NCBI GenBank assembly: GCA_030710605.1
Contig: CP092875.1
Span: 70,993,746 to 71,057,745, forward strand
Length of the DNA: 64,000 nt
Direction of reading: 5' to 3'
DNA from: Cordylochernes scorpioides
Lineage: Eukaryota > Arthropoda > Arachnida > Pseudoscorpiones > Chernetidae
Positions within the stretch are counted from its first letter, which is position 1. The number at the start of each line of letters is the position of its first letter. A program made the translations under genes and the position numbers. Positions 1 through 9,849 of this stretch are shown here, piece after piece. Below the pieces are notes generated by a model. That model did no database searches, was not told the origin of the DNA, and saw nothing but the letters and a program-made list of their open reading frames with translations.

Positions 1-214
1 TAGAAAATTAGGAAAGACAAAATTCAGGATGACACGGCACACAGGGACCGGGAAAAAATGTTCACTTTATCGAGAGATTCAAATTTACGAGTTTCAAATT
101 ATCAAAATAAATCTTTTTTTTTATATAAGTTTATAGAGAATTGTTTTAACAAATGTTCGTTAGACAAACCTTTACTCGGGTAAAACCCCGGGCGAAGCCG
201 GGTACATCCGCTAG
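1..214 (+). mobile_element. Helitron, 3' part (family A)
   Basis: The segment ends in a GC-rich hairpin (CCCGGGCGAAGCCGGG) about 10 bases before CTAG at 211-214, which is followed by T. That is the classic Helitron 3' terminus (hairpin then CTRR, inserted between A and T). The upstream text matches the other family A copies listed below. The 5' part lies outside the window. No Rep/helicase coding is present, so it is non-autonomous. Confidence 0.8.
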
Positions 215-901
215 TATATATATAAAATTGAATGTCTGTCTATCTGTCTGTCTGTACTCTATAGATTCAAAAACCATACATCCAATCGCCGTGAAATTTG
301 GGATATTATTAGGTATATCCCCGTGAAGGTTTTTGAAAAATAATTTCTTGAATATCTTGAATATCCTTAGAGTTATTTGCAGATTTGTAGATTTAGCTCG
401 CAAGCAGCGCCACCATTGCGACGATCATAACAAGTTTTTTTTATCTATAAGTTTTATTATAACTAAGTTTATTATCTTAAAGATTATTTATCAAAAGTAA
501 GATTATCTCAGGATGACACGGCAATTTATTTGAGACAAGAATAATGATACAATTCAAAGGCGAAGATACTATTCCTTTAACTTCCAATTACCGAGGGAAC
601 CAATAAATATTGATTTTATTCAACTTATCGAGTATTTTTCAAGGGACCGGGAAAAAAATGTTCACTAGATAAAACGATGATTTTGTAATGTAGAAAATTA
701 GGAAAGACAAAATTCAGGATGACACGGCACACAGGGACCGGGAAAAAATGTTCACTTTATCGAGGGATTCAAATTTACGAGTTGTAAATTATCAAAATAT
801 ATCTTTTTTTTTATAAGTTTATAGAGAATTGTTTTAACAAATGTTCGTTAGACAAACCTTTACTCGGGTAAAACCCGGGTGAAGCCGGGGAAATCCGCTA
901 G
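215..901 (+). mobile_element. Non-autonomous Helitron (family A 3' end)
   Basis: It starts in the TATATATATAAAA track typical of Helitron 5' ends here and ends at hairpin plus CTAG (898-901). The first 200 bases resemble the inner part of the family B Helitron at 57062-57610, and the rest resembles family A, so it looks like a mosaic. It abuts the previous Helitron directly: the leading TC is missing, as expected if the upstream copy inserted into the TATATA track. Short ORFs across it look meaningless. Confidence 0.75.
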
Positions 902-1396
902 TATATATATAAAAATGAATGTATGTGTGTGTGTCTGTCTGTCCTTTATGCCTGACCAAACCACTCATTGGAACGCCATGAAACTTTGGGAAGTTATTTA
1001 GTATAGTACTGGGAAGGTTTCTAGCAAATAAAATTTTTAAAGTAACTTTTCGCCTAAAAATTCTAAATTATTTTGCCTAAATATTCTAATTTATCTGTCA
1101 TAATTCAACAATCTGCTCTAAATATTATCATGATGATACGATGATTTTGTAAAGTAGAAAATTAGGAAAGACAAAATTCAGGATGACACGGCAATTTATT
1201 TGAGACAAGATTACAATTCCAAAGCAAGATACTATTCCTTCAACTTCCAATTACCGGGGGAACCAATTAATATTGATTTTATTCAACATATCGAGTATTT
1301 TTAAAGGGACCGGGAAAAATGTTCACTTTATCGAGAGATTCGTTAGCCAAACCTTTACTCGGCTAAAACCCGGGCGAAGCCTGGTACATCCGCTAG
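902..1396 (+). mobile_element. Non-autonomous Helitron, short family A copy
   Basis: This is a near-complete ~495-bp copy: 5' TATATATATAAAAATGAATG, a TGTG/TCTG microsatellite-like stretch, a conserved body, and a 3' hairpin ending in CTAG at 1393-1396. The hairpin has one substitution (GCCTGG). It lies head-to-tail behind the previous Helitron. Confidence 0.8.
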
Positions 1397-1767
1397 TATT
1401 CTATATATTACGAAAATCTTTTTTTTTTAATTAACAATTTTTTTATCTAAAACTTTTTATATATTTATTTTCACAAAAGAAAATCTTCCCATCAGTTGAT
1501 GAATCCTTCCCGCTTTATATAATCTTCTTATATAAACAACAGCTGTCTTTTCTTTATCTTCCTTAATGGCGCTCCGACGCTCTCCCGCCATGGATTCCTG
1601 CAAGAAGTAGAAAGTCAACAAGCCCTCTCAACCCTCGGTTGACATCGCGGCTCTTGTTGAAGAAGACAACATGGTCATCTCCCGCCACTACCAAATCCTG
1701 CAATCCCTCGGCCAGCCCTCCCTAGCAGCTCTTCACCTGGACCTTGTTCGTCGGGTACGTCCGCTAG
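1397..1767 (+). mobile_element. Helitron-like 3' fragment with GC-rich insert
   Basis: AT-rich sequence to about 1550, then an unusually GC-rich stretch (about 1563-1755) that could be a decayed LINE coding tail (compare 13436-14043). It ends in a Helitron-like tail (GGTACGTCCGCTAG, CTAG at 1764-1767). No intact ORF; the hairpin is damaged. Call based on the terminus only. Confidence 0.45.
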
Positions 1768-1824
1768 TTATATAATATATATAGGGTATATATATATCAT
1801 TATCAATATATATATATATGAAAT

Positions 1825-1854
1825 ATCGCTCTTCGGTCTTTTGGCTAAGATCAA
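1825..1854 (+). pseudogene. U2 snRNA 5'-end-like fragment
   Basis: About 30 bases (TTGGCTAAGATCAA and the preceding CTTCGGTCTT) closely follow the conserved 5' end of metazoan U2 snRNA, including the branch-site-adjacent stretch. Homology stops after this point, so it is a fragment, not a functional gene. A more degenerate relative occurs at 8219-8247, again next to TATATATA. Confidence 0.5.
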
Positions 1855-2062
1855 CGTCTCTCTCAATATGAAATTCAATATATCCTCAATACGTAACTGG
1901 ATGACTGATATTTCAACAGGACATTGAGTTAAATCTGGAAGAGGTTTTTTTTTTTTTTGCGAATTTTTAACCAAGAAAGATAAAATTAACCAAGAATCGG
2001 GCAAAAAATATTTTTTTTTTTGGCAGAAAATGATTACAATATTGTTGTATCATGTTAAATTG

Positions 2063-2099
2063 CAGACACTTCGGCCAGTCTAACTGGCCGAAGTGTCTG
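2063..2099. repeat. Perfect 17-bp hairpin
   Basis: CAGACACTTCGGCCAGT, a 3-base loop, then the exact complement. A related motif (ACTTCGGCCAGT next to CCTGGCCGGCATTCAT) occurs at 45520-45570, and the reverse complement of CCTGGCCGGCATTCAT lies just downstream here (about 2114-2130). It is probably a terminal or internal hairpin of a small repeat family; no family name is recognised. Confidence 0.6.
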
Positions 2100-2481
2100 T
2101 TTTTTATATAAATATGAATGCCGGCCAGGCAACCTCTATCTTTTCGATGTTAAATTGCCTGAAACAAAATTAATTCTGAGGAATATTCACCGGAGCAGAC
2201 CATGGGGGAAGCTCAGCCATCAGTTTAGTAGGCAGGGACAAAAATCTAACAGCGAAACATTCACTCGAGGAGAATCCAGTTCCAGTTCCAGTTCCAATTA
2301 ACTTTATTAGGTGTCGCTCAAAAAGAGCAACCTAGATCATCATATTTACAATATACTGAGGGGGGTTGTTATGTACAGGGGTTCATTTACAATTATAATT
2401 TATAATGATGTCGTTGGGTCCGGATTCTCAGGTCCTTGGGGATATTTTTCTTGAGAAGGTTTTTTCGAGCTTGTTTGATAT

Positions 2482-5211
2482 TCAAGGTGGGTTTGTTTTT
2501 CCTTTTTTCCACTTTTCGTCATTCTGGCTTAATTGATGGAGAATTTGTCTAGGTTTCAAATTTCTTATTTTCCTTTTTCCGCATTTGTAGTTTGTGGCTT
2601 CCTTAAAGGTGGGATTTTCTAATTTTTCGGATTTTTCGTAAAATTTAAATGATTGTCTAATAATGTAGTCATTGATGTTTTCGATATTTAGATCGTTCCT
2701 GAGGATTGTGTTCCGAACGAACCAGGGTGGAGACATGATTTTTCTCTGATCATTTTATTTTCAAATACTCTAGCTTTTTAAGGATGGTCTTATGTGCTGT
2801 CATAAAAATTGGGTGGCCGTATATGAGTATTGGTCTTATTATTGAAGTGTAAATGGTTCTTTTGCAATGAAGGGATAATTTGCTTTTTGGTCCTAGAAGT
2901 AGGGATAGTCGGTGTTGGGCAGCTTTCGCCAAATTAATTCTGTTTTCGATGTGTTTTTTGAAGGTTAGGTGCTCGTCTAGAGTCATCCCTAGGTATCGGA
3001 TGTTCTCTTTCCATTTAATATTGTCTTCGAAGACAAAAAGTTAGTCTAAAGGTTTCTTAATTTTGTCTTTTTTTCTGGAAAAAATGATTGCTTCACTTTT
3101 TTGGGGGTTCATTGTGACTCGCCATTCCTTACACCAGAGCGTGGAAAAGATGCAGGCCTCTTGGAGTTTCATGTGGAGATTGTCGAAGTTATATGTTGAG
3201 GCTAAAATGGCGGTATCATCGGCAAATAGGTGTAAAGAGGTGTCTTCAATACAGGGGAAGTCGTCTATATATATGTCAAATAAGGTTGGTCCTGTGACTG
3301 ATCCTTGGGGGACCCCGGCATGGATGTTCCTAGCTGTTGAAAGTTCATTTTTGACTCGTACCTTGAATGTTCTATTTGTTAAGAAGTTTTGCGTTATTTT
3401 TATGATGTCTCCGGGAAGGTGCTTTTTGCACATTTTGTAGAGAAGGGCTTCGTGCCAGACTTTATCGAATGCTTTGGCGATATCGAAGAATACGGCTCCT
3501 GTTATTTGGCCTAGGTCCATGGCTTTTCTTATTTTTTCAGTGACAACTACTAGCTGGTGCAATGTTGAGTGTTTGGCTTGGTAGCCAAATTGTTCGGGTC
3601 TGAGTGGATTCTTTTCTTCGAGGGATTTTCTTAGTCTTCTTAAAACAATTCTTTCGAATAGTTTTGAGATGGCAGGTAGCAGTGAGATGGGCCTGTAGCT
3701 TGTTGGTTCATGGATGGATTTTCCTTTTTTAAGTATGGGACAGATAATGGACGTTTTCCATCTGTCAGGGAAGTGGGCAAGCTGCAGTGAGGCGTTAAAT
3801 ATTTCGGTTATTGATGCTAGTATATGATTAGGGAGCAGTTTGAGAGCTTCATTAGGTAATTCGTCGATTCCGGGAGCTTTTTTATTTGGTAGATATTCAA
3901 TAATCGCTTTTATTTCACCAATGTTTGTTGGTTCTAGTCCTGTTTCTTTATTTTTTTCATGTATGAATTCACACGTTTGATGTATGTACGAGTAGGTTTG
4001 GAGTGGGATGTATAGGGATTGGGGGTGAACTGTTTTTCATAGTTGTTGGCGAATGATTCAGCTGCTTCTTCTGTGTTTAGTGTCTGCCCATTGTTTGTCT
4101 TCAGTGTTATTTCTTGTTTTTCAGAGTTGGATAATCGTTTGATGGCTTTCCATATGGTTTGGTCCGTGACTTTCAGGTTTTCTATAAAGTGGTCCCAGCT
4201 GGTGTTATCGTGCTCTCTTGTAAGTTTCTGTGATTCTCTCCGGGCCGTCATGTAGGCTGATTTATCTCGGGGGTCGCAAGTATTTTTCATTTTTTTTCTT
4301 AGTCTGTTGGTGGATCGTATTTTTTCTTTAATGTGAGGTGGATATCTTCGTTCTTGTTCCGGGTCCTTATATTTTGTTGAATCTTTCAAATTTTGCACCA
4401 TTTGTTCTTCAATGTGTGTAATGGCCTCGTCTATTTTTGAAGATGTATCTAGGATCAGTTCAGGAGGTTCAGCGATTTCCATTTTGTACTTGAATAGGGC
4501 CCAATCTGTAATTTTTATTTTTGTATTTGAGTAGGAGATTTTGAAATCCTGTAGCACAAGTAGTACTGGGAGATGATCAGAGGTTAGTTCGTGCAGGACT
4601 TTAGAGTATACGCGCGCGCTTTGGGAGATGTTTTTGTGCACGGCGATATCAATGATGTCTGGAGGTGAGTCATGAGTAGGTTCGTCGGGGTAGCTCACAT
4701 CTAGGTCCATAACGTTGATTGCGTTTTGGAGCCTTCTCCCGCTTGGGTTAGTGGTGGTGGAACCCCAGGCAGGATGTTTGCAGTTTAGGTCCCCTGCTAT
4801 GATGGTCGGTGTGTCCGTTGAAAAAATGTTATAGATATCGGTTTGATCTAGATAGGTGTTTGGTGGTTTGTAGCACGAATACAGGTTCATATTTAACCCG
4901 TTTTTGTTTTTGATTGAAATTCCTGTTGTTTCCAGGCTTGAGGTGGTGGCATGAATAGGTGCATGGCTGTACTTCTTGTTGATGAAAATGGCAGTTCCAC
5001 CACCTTGTCCGGTTAGTCTGTCGTTGCGGAGGGTGATGAAGTTTTGAATCCTCATTTTATGGCACGGCTTAAGCCAGGTTTCTGACACTAGTGCGATATC
5101 GATGTCGTGGTCGTTCAGGAATTCTGAGAATTGTTGTTTTTTGTTTCGGAGACTGCACGCGTTCCAGTGAACGATTCGAAGGCTATTTTTATACATATTT
5201 TTGTTGTTCAT
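2482..5211 (-). pseudogene. LINE ORF2 (APE endonuclease + reverse transcriptase), broken
   Basis: The endonuclease part (5211 to about 3957) has WNACSLRNKK, VSETWL, GDLNCKHPAWG and TSDHLPV, so the APE-type catalytic residues are present. A 1-base slip in a T7 run (about 3951-3957) shifts into the RT frame, which reads YRPISLLP, GVPQGSVTGP and LFADDTAIL (catalytic Asp pair). An in-frame stop follows KKPLD near 3041. The frame then continues through RYLGMTLDEHLTF to about 2750, and the C-terminal domain resumes in another frame (PPWFVRNTILRNDL) to 2482. It was once a single ORF2; it is now inactive. Confidence 0.88.
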
Positions 5212-6662
5212 TTACATCTAAAGGTGTCTACAACGTTCTTCATGATGTTTTCTATTATTGCGGGGTCACTGAGAGCCTTTTTGATAGCGCTCTCTAGTTG
5301 GTCGACCTTAGTGGCTGAAGGAGGATTGGGACGTTCTTTATTGACATATGGAGTTTTATTCTTGTTTTGAGTGGGTTGGGGAATTTCAGAAGGGTTTGGA
5401 CCTGTAGGGTTGGATTTTTCTTTTTCTGTATTGGGGTTTGGTTTCTTATTAATTTGGGTTTGGGGCACTCTATTTATTTTTCTGTATAGTGGGCAACCAC
5501 GCCAACTTGCTGTATGCTGACCCTGGCAGTTTGCACATTTAGGTGGGACTTCTTTTTCTTTGGCGCATTCGGATGTGAAGTGATTTTCTCCACATTTTAC
5601 ACATTTGGGAGTTTCCCTGCATTCAAACTGAGAGTGCCCAAAGTTTTGGCACCTATGGCATTGTCCGGGGCCTTTGGGAGCCCTGTAAGCCTCGACGTTG
5701 CACTTCATGTCGCAGAGATCTGTAATATTGTAAATTTCTTTATTCCTTGCAGTCTTGGGAAGGGTTACCTGGATTAGTGGGAGCTCCTCCTTTGTTCTTG
5801 AATTTCGTAGTCTTGCAAGTTTAGACATCTCGAATCCCTTGTTTTCCAGATCTTCTTGTATTTCGGGGATAGTGATGCAGCGGTCGAGACCTCTGACGAC
5901 GACTCTAAGGCACTTTTCGTCGTCTAGGATCTTGAAGTGGAAGGTGTAGTGGCGATCTTCCAACCACTTGGTAGCTATCCGGTAGTCCGATGTTGTGTGA
6001 GTCTGAACGTTGATGTATCGGCCTGATGTGTAAAATTCTGGCTTTTGTTTTGTACAATTGACAAGACCATCTCTAAGGCCTGACCATTCCTTTACTCCGC
6101 TTATTTTAATTGGTGGTATTCTGATCTTGGGGTTAGGGGTGGGATTGTTAGGTTTGTTATTCAATGTTTCGTTAGGTTTCTTTGATGGGTTAGAGTTTTT
6201 ATGGGTTTGTTCGTGATTTGGGATTTTGTTTGGTGTCACTTCGATTTCCATTTCGACTGTTTTTGCTTCATTAGGTTTTTCAGGCTGTTTAGATTGTAAT
6301 TTTGGTTCAGGATTACCTTGTGACCTTTGGTTGGGGCACCAGGTTGTTTTTTGCGTTGTTTCTTTTGCGGCTACTGGTGATTTTTCTCTTGGGCGCTTCG
6401 CGGGGGCTTTTGTAGTATTGTGTTCTAGGTAGTTGGAGCGCAGTTCGCACAGTTCCCTTTCGTAAAAGTCAATAAAATTTATTAGCTCGCCAAAAGTGGT
6501 TTCGACCGCGCTGGAGTATTTTTTCAAGGCTTGAGAATCTTCTTCATTTTTCAATTCTGGGCATTCTGGAAGTTTCCAAATTGAATATTTACGGGTACCT
6601 ACTGGGTATTTGGGGTTGGTAAAATTATTTTTGGGGGCTTCTGGTGCAGGGAGGTCTTCCAT
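5208..6662 (-). CDS. LINE ORF1, zinc-knuckle nucleic-acid-binding protein
   Basis: 484 codons, open from ATG. The first ~200 residues are charged and low-complexity (rich in K, N, P, T). A central conserved region runs to about residue 320. Then come three knuckles: C-x2-C-x4-H-x4-C (CHRCQNFGHSQFEC), C-x2-C-x3-H-x4-C, and C-x2-C-x3-H-x6-C, the arrangement typical of jockey-clade ORF1/Gag-like proteins that coat the element RNA. The stop overlaps the ORF2 start as ATGA (5208-5211), which suggests termination-reinitiation. This is element coding, not a host gene. Confidence 0.9.
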   Translation of the reverse strand: MEDLPAPEAPKNNFTNPKYPVGTRKYSIWKLPECPELKNEEDSQALKKYSSAVETTFGELINFIDFYERELCELRSNYLEHNTTKAPAKRPREKSPVAAKETTQKTTWCPNQRSQGNPEPKLQSKQPEKPNEAKTVEMEIEVTPNKIPNHEQTHKNSNPSKKPNETLNNKPNNPTPNPKIRIPPIKISGVKEWSGLRDGLVNCTKQKPEFYTSGRYINVQTHTTSDYRIATKWLEDRHYTFHFKILDDEKCLRVVVRGLDRCITIPEIQEDLENKGFEMSKLARLRNSRTKEELPLIQVTLPKTARNKEIYNITDLCDMKCNVEAYRAPKGPGQCHRCQNFGHSQFECRETPKCVKCGENHFTSECAKEKEVPPKCANCQGQHTASWRGCPLYRKINRVPQTQINKKPNPNTEKEKSNPTGPNPSEIPQPTQNKNKTPYVNKERPNPPSATKVDQLESAIKKALSDPAIIENIMKNVVDTFRCK

Positions 6663-6718
6663 TGTTCGGGTTTTTCGCGTGGGACTCGAATTTCTCTCGT
6701 TCTGTTCAACGTTGTTCC

Positions 6719-6729
6719 TCGAGGAGAAT
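6719..6729. repeat. Shared target-site duplication between two LINEs
   Basis: TCGAGGAGAAT occurs here, at 2265-2275 and at 8174-8184, that is, at the left edge, the junction and the right edge of a pair of same-strand LINEs. This is the middle copy. Confidence 0.85.
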
Positions 6730-8173
6730 CCAGTTCCAGTTCCAGTTCAAAAATAACTTTATTAGGTGTCGCTCAGAAAGAGCAACCTAGCTTATGATAT
6801 TAACAATGAATTATATGTACACGTTCTTCACATTGACAGGGTATTCACATCTCTACAAGGTTAGGGCCTGGCGCGCGGTCTTTAAATCGGTGTGTTCTCT
6901 TTTCTAATATGTTCTGTTATTTTTTATTTTTATTATTATTATTTTTTTCTTTAACGTGTTTTTTCTTAAGATTTTTCCATTTTTCTACATTTGTTCTCAA
7001 TCGATATAGGAGTTGCCTTGGCTTTGGTTTCCTTCTCTTCAGTTCTTGTTTGTAGTTACAGGCTTCTCTGAATGTAATATTTTCGAGATTTTCAGATTTA
7101 TCGTAAAAGTTGAAAGCTTGTTTTATTATAAAATCATTTATATTTTCTAAATTGAGGTCCTTTCTGATGATACTACTTCTGACGAACCATGGGGCACCTA
7201 TTATTTTCTTTAATACCTGGTTTTCGAAACTTTCGAATTTTTTCAGTGTAGTTTTGTTTGCGGTTATGAAGACTGGGTGGGCCGTAGGTTAGGATTGGTC
7301 TTATAATAGACGTGTATATGGTACGTTTGCAGTGTAGGGACAGTTTGCTCTTGTTCCCTAAAAATAGTGCTAGTCGGTGCTGGGCTGCTTTTGCGAGGTT
7401 TATTCGGTTTTGCACGTGTTCTTGGAAGGTCAGGTGTTGATCAAGGATGACGCCCAGGTAGCGGACGCTGTCCTTCCATTTTATGGGTTCATCAGGGTAG
7501 CCTAGATCTTCCAAGGGCTTCTTCACTTTTAGTCTTTTGTCTGAGAAGAGTATAGCTTCGGTTTTTTGTGGGTTCAATTTAACCCGCCATTCGTCGCACC
7601 AAATATTAACGAATACCAGTGCTTCTTGAAGTTTGAGATAGATGGTATCGAGGTTGAAGGCTGAGACTAGAGTTGCGGCATCGTCTGCGTATAGATGTAG
7701 GGACATTCCATCGGGGCATGGGTAGTCATCGATAAAAATATTGAAGAAGGTGGGGCCGATGACTGACCCTTGAGGGACTCCTGCTCGAATTTTCCTTGGG
7801 GTTGACAGAACATCTTTGACTTTTACTCTAAAGTTTCTGTCACAGAGGAAGCTTTTTGTCATTCGGATGATGTCTCCAGGTAGGTTCTTTTTTGCCATTT
7901 TATATAGGAGGGCCTCGTGCCAAACTTTGTCAAATGCCTTGGAGATGTCAAAGAAGATGCCTCCTGTTAATTGTTTTGATTCCATGGCCTTTCTTATCTT
8001 CTCCGTGACGACCACAAGTTGATGAAGGGTTGAGTGTTTTGGCTGGAACCCGAATTGTTCGGGCCTGAGGGGATGTTCGTCGCTGAGTGCTTTTTTTATT
8101 CTTCTTAAAATGATTCTTTCAAATAGTTTGGAGGTGACAGGTAGGAGGGAAATGGATCTATAACTTGCTGGGT
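6730..8173 (-). mobile_element. 5'-truncated jockey-clade LINE (LINE2)
   Basis: It has the same type of 3' end as LINE1 (GGAACT repeats, AATAAAG-like signal, a region with AAAGAGCAACCTAG in plus sense) but is a diverged subfamily: the RT proteins differ at roughly a quarter to a third of positions. Truncated in the RT domain at 8173, next to the third TSD copy. Confidence 0.88.
6940..8173 (-). pseudogene. LINE2 reverse transcriptase, 5'-truncated and frameshifted
   Basis: Minus-strand reading from 8173: YRSISLLPVTSKLFER, FFDISKAFDKVWHEALLYK, AGVPQGSVIGP and LYADDAATL (catalytic YADD), then RYLGVILDQHLTF. A frameshift near 7290 moves the C-terminal part (PWFVRSSIIRKDL, about 7190-6940) to another frame. 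The N-terminal residues of the long reading frame before 8173 are flanking DNA, not RT. Confidence 0.85.
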
Positions 8174-8202
8174 TCGAGGAGAATACAGAAGGAGTTAGGT
8201 CA

Positions 8203-8250
8203 TCTCTATATATAAAATATAGCTTTTCAGTCTTTTGTTTAAGATCATAT
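8203..8250 (+). pseudogene. Degenerate U2-like stretch behind a Helitron-like 5' end
   Basis: A, then TCTCTATATATAAAA (the Helitron-style 5' motif), then 8219-8247, which resembles the U2 snRNA 5' end and the copy at 1825 (AGCTTTTCAGTCTTTTG, AAGATCA). Too degenerate to be functional. The association with a TATATATA start in both cases is the main point. Confidence 0.35.
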
Positions 8251-8259
8251 ATATATTTA

Positions 8260-8700
8260 TATATATGAAAAACAATAAAAAAATAAAAGATAAGTGGGTC
8301 AGGTGTTGATATTAAAAATAAAGAAGGCATCTCCTGACCAGGAGCACATGTGCTTTTTAGATGGCAGAGCGCCATCTGGTGGAACAGAAATCAACTAAAC
8401 ATTGATTTAGCCTGTTCCCTGATATTTGGCCAACCCAATTTCTTGATAAATCAAGAAAAAACACCCACGAACGCGTTTCGCGCTGTTGGCGCTCGTCAGC
8501 GTGGAGCAGACTGTACCACTGCGACCTAAAATATTTTTGGTCCCAAAGGCTTCTTGAGAAACCAAGAAATGGGTATTTAAGGCCAAATTTGCGTAAATAC
8601 GCATAACACATGAAAAAACAATAGAAAAAATATAAAAAGATCAGGTGTTAATATTAAAAATAAAAGAGGCATATCCTGAACTCTTTTATTTTTCTATTGT
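8260..8700 (-). mobile_element. Hammerhead-bearing short retroelement (retrozyme-like)
   Basis: Two ~80-bp related blocks (8262-8345 and 8608-8690; shared 'atcaggtgtt.atattaaaaataaa' and 'ggcat.tcctga') flank a 260-bp unit holding a hammerhead on the minus strand. The unit has no real coding; its two overlapping short ORFs span the ribozyme and are not protein-like. This fits a non-coding, ribozyme-carrying retroelement. The identity of the enzyme donor is unknown. Confidence 0.5.
8465..8504 (-). ncRNA. Hammerhead ribozyme, type I-like, canonical core
   Basis: Minus strand: stem I 5' strand CCACG, core CTGACGA, stem II GCGC-CAACA-GCGC, core GAAA, stem III as the self-complementary ACGCGT, then T at the predicted cleavage position, then CGTGG closing stem I. 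Every invariant core base of the hammerhead is present and all stems pair. The palindromic stem III is too short to hold a loop, so activity would be expected as a dimer or co-transcriptional tandem. Self-cleavage is inferred. Confidence 0.85.
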
Positions 8701-9600
8701 TTATATATATATATCTGTATAAAAATCGAAATATTTTTATTGCTTACTCTTCTAATAAGTGTACCATATTTTAGATTTCTACGTGTTCCGGAAGTATATT
8801 AAAAATTGATTATAAGATTTGTAGCCAGACAGTCATGGATGCAAGTTAAATGAAAGATTTTAAAAACATGTGGTGCTCTAGTTCCCAGTCGGTTTTTTTT
8901 TTAATTAGATAATAGACATATTCGGTGAGTTGAGCTGAATATTTTAGCGTGGTTTTCTTCGAACAGGGTAAAATGTTTTATTACTTGTGCGATACATCTT
9001 TTGACCGGTAATTGGATATCTCCCATCAAATATTGTTCTGCTGTGATAGAAGTGAGTAGATTTATACCTTTTTTTATAATCACTATTTGAATAAATTTTA
9101 TAAAGGATTTCAAAATTTAACATTTTTTGTTTTTTAAAATAAGATCTAGTCCACATCAAGTTACTGAACATATTATTCGCCCAATAGCAATGTACATCGT
9201 TTTAATATTTACAAATATTTCCAAATATAAAAATAATATCAAATTGCATTGTAATTGTGAGTGAGCAAGTAAAAAGGAAAGCAAATATTTATATAGAAAC
9301 ATTTAACAAGGCGCTTTAAATTACTAAAGTTAAAACAAAAGTGTAGGGTGGTAGCGTTCATCATATATTTATATAATTGATGAATAATTTATAGTAAAAC
9401 CTAATATCTTGAAAAACAATTTCATATGATTTGCGTTAGGTTTAGTTCAAAATATATTATAAAGACCTCAAACATACTTCAATATTTAGTTTTAATAAAG
9501 TCAAGTTTTGCATTCCTTCTAGATCTATTCATCGAACGGGTGTTCCTCTAGTTTAATTAAATTTACATATTATAAGAGAGAAGATAAAACAAATAAAATT
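8701..9600. other. Relic of kinase-array duplicon (upstream flank)
   Basis: About 9060-9580 is homologous to 44985-45420, 58020-58500 and 63300-63760: shared 'gtgagtgagcaag', 'acaaggcgct..aaat', 'taatatct' and 'catatat...ataa.tgatga'. In those loci this sequence lies upstream of the kinase gene. No ORF. The remainder (8701-9050) is AT-rich with nothing recognised. Confidence 0.65.
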
Positions 9601-9612
9601 CTGAACTTTTTT

Positions 9613-9815
9613 GATGCGTATGATTCTTTTTAAAAAATGAATAATTTTTCTACTGCCCTTACTGCAATGATAAAATAATGGGAGGGTCTGTCTCATCAGT
9701 GGTGAACCCTCCTAGCGGTTTCTCCAATTTAATCTATATTAAAAAATTATTACCATTGCAGTGAGGACAGTAAAAAATTGATTTATTATTTTTTTTAAAT
9801 CATACGTTTCAAAAA
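9613..9815. repeat. Foldback (long inverted repeat) element
   Basis: Left arm ~9613-9680 (GATGCGTATGATTCTTTTTA... ACTGCCCTTACTGCAATG) is complementary to right arm ~9745-9815 (CATTGCAGTGAGGACAGT... AAATCATACGTTTC), with a ~65-bp spacer. Imperfect arms, no coding; MITE-like. Confidence 0.7.
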
Positions 9816-9849
9816 TAGTTCAAAATTTTCATAAAAGATGGCGCTCTGA

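Larger units (their letters stand above)
1768..2275. repeat. Old dispersed repeat, copy 1 (left part)
   Basis: AT-rich non-coding sequence. Its second half is recognisably homologous to 18640-19013 (shared text around 'cagaaaatgattacaatatt', 'tctaacag.gaaacattca' and 'tcgag.agaa'). The repeat is interrupted at 2276 by two tandem LINEs and resumes at 8185. A hairpin (2063-2099) and a U2-like stretch (1825-1854) lie inside. No gene is seen. Confidence 0.5.
2276..6718 (-). mobile_element. Near full-length jockey-clade LINE (LINE1)
   Basis: On the minus strand the order is 5' region, ORF1 (zinc-knuckle protein), ORF2 (endonuclease then reverse transcriptase), a short 3' region with an AATAAAG-like signal and a tail of GGAACT repeats (about 2276-2295). 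It is flanked by TCGAGGAGAAT at 2265-2275 and 6719-6729. About 4.4 kb, within the usual range for jockey-type elements. ORF1 is intact; ORF2 carries at least two frameshifts and one stop. Confidence 0.9.

Noticed and set aside
3063-6432. Plus-strand ORFs over LINE1
   Set aside because: Shadows of ORF1 and ORF2 on the minus strand; no domain motifs.
8357-8611. Two overlapping minus-strand ORFs (84 and 65 codons)
   Set aside because: They span the hammerhead and hairpins; sequence constraint is RNA structure, not protein.
9690-9720. CTGATGA on the minus strand in the foldback at 9613-9815
   Set aside because: No GAAA box or stem II follows; chance match.
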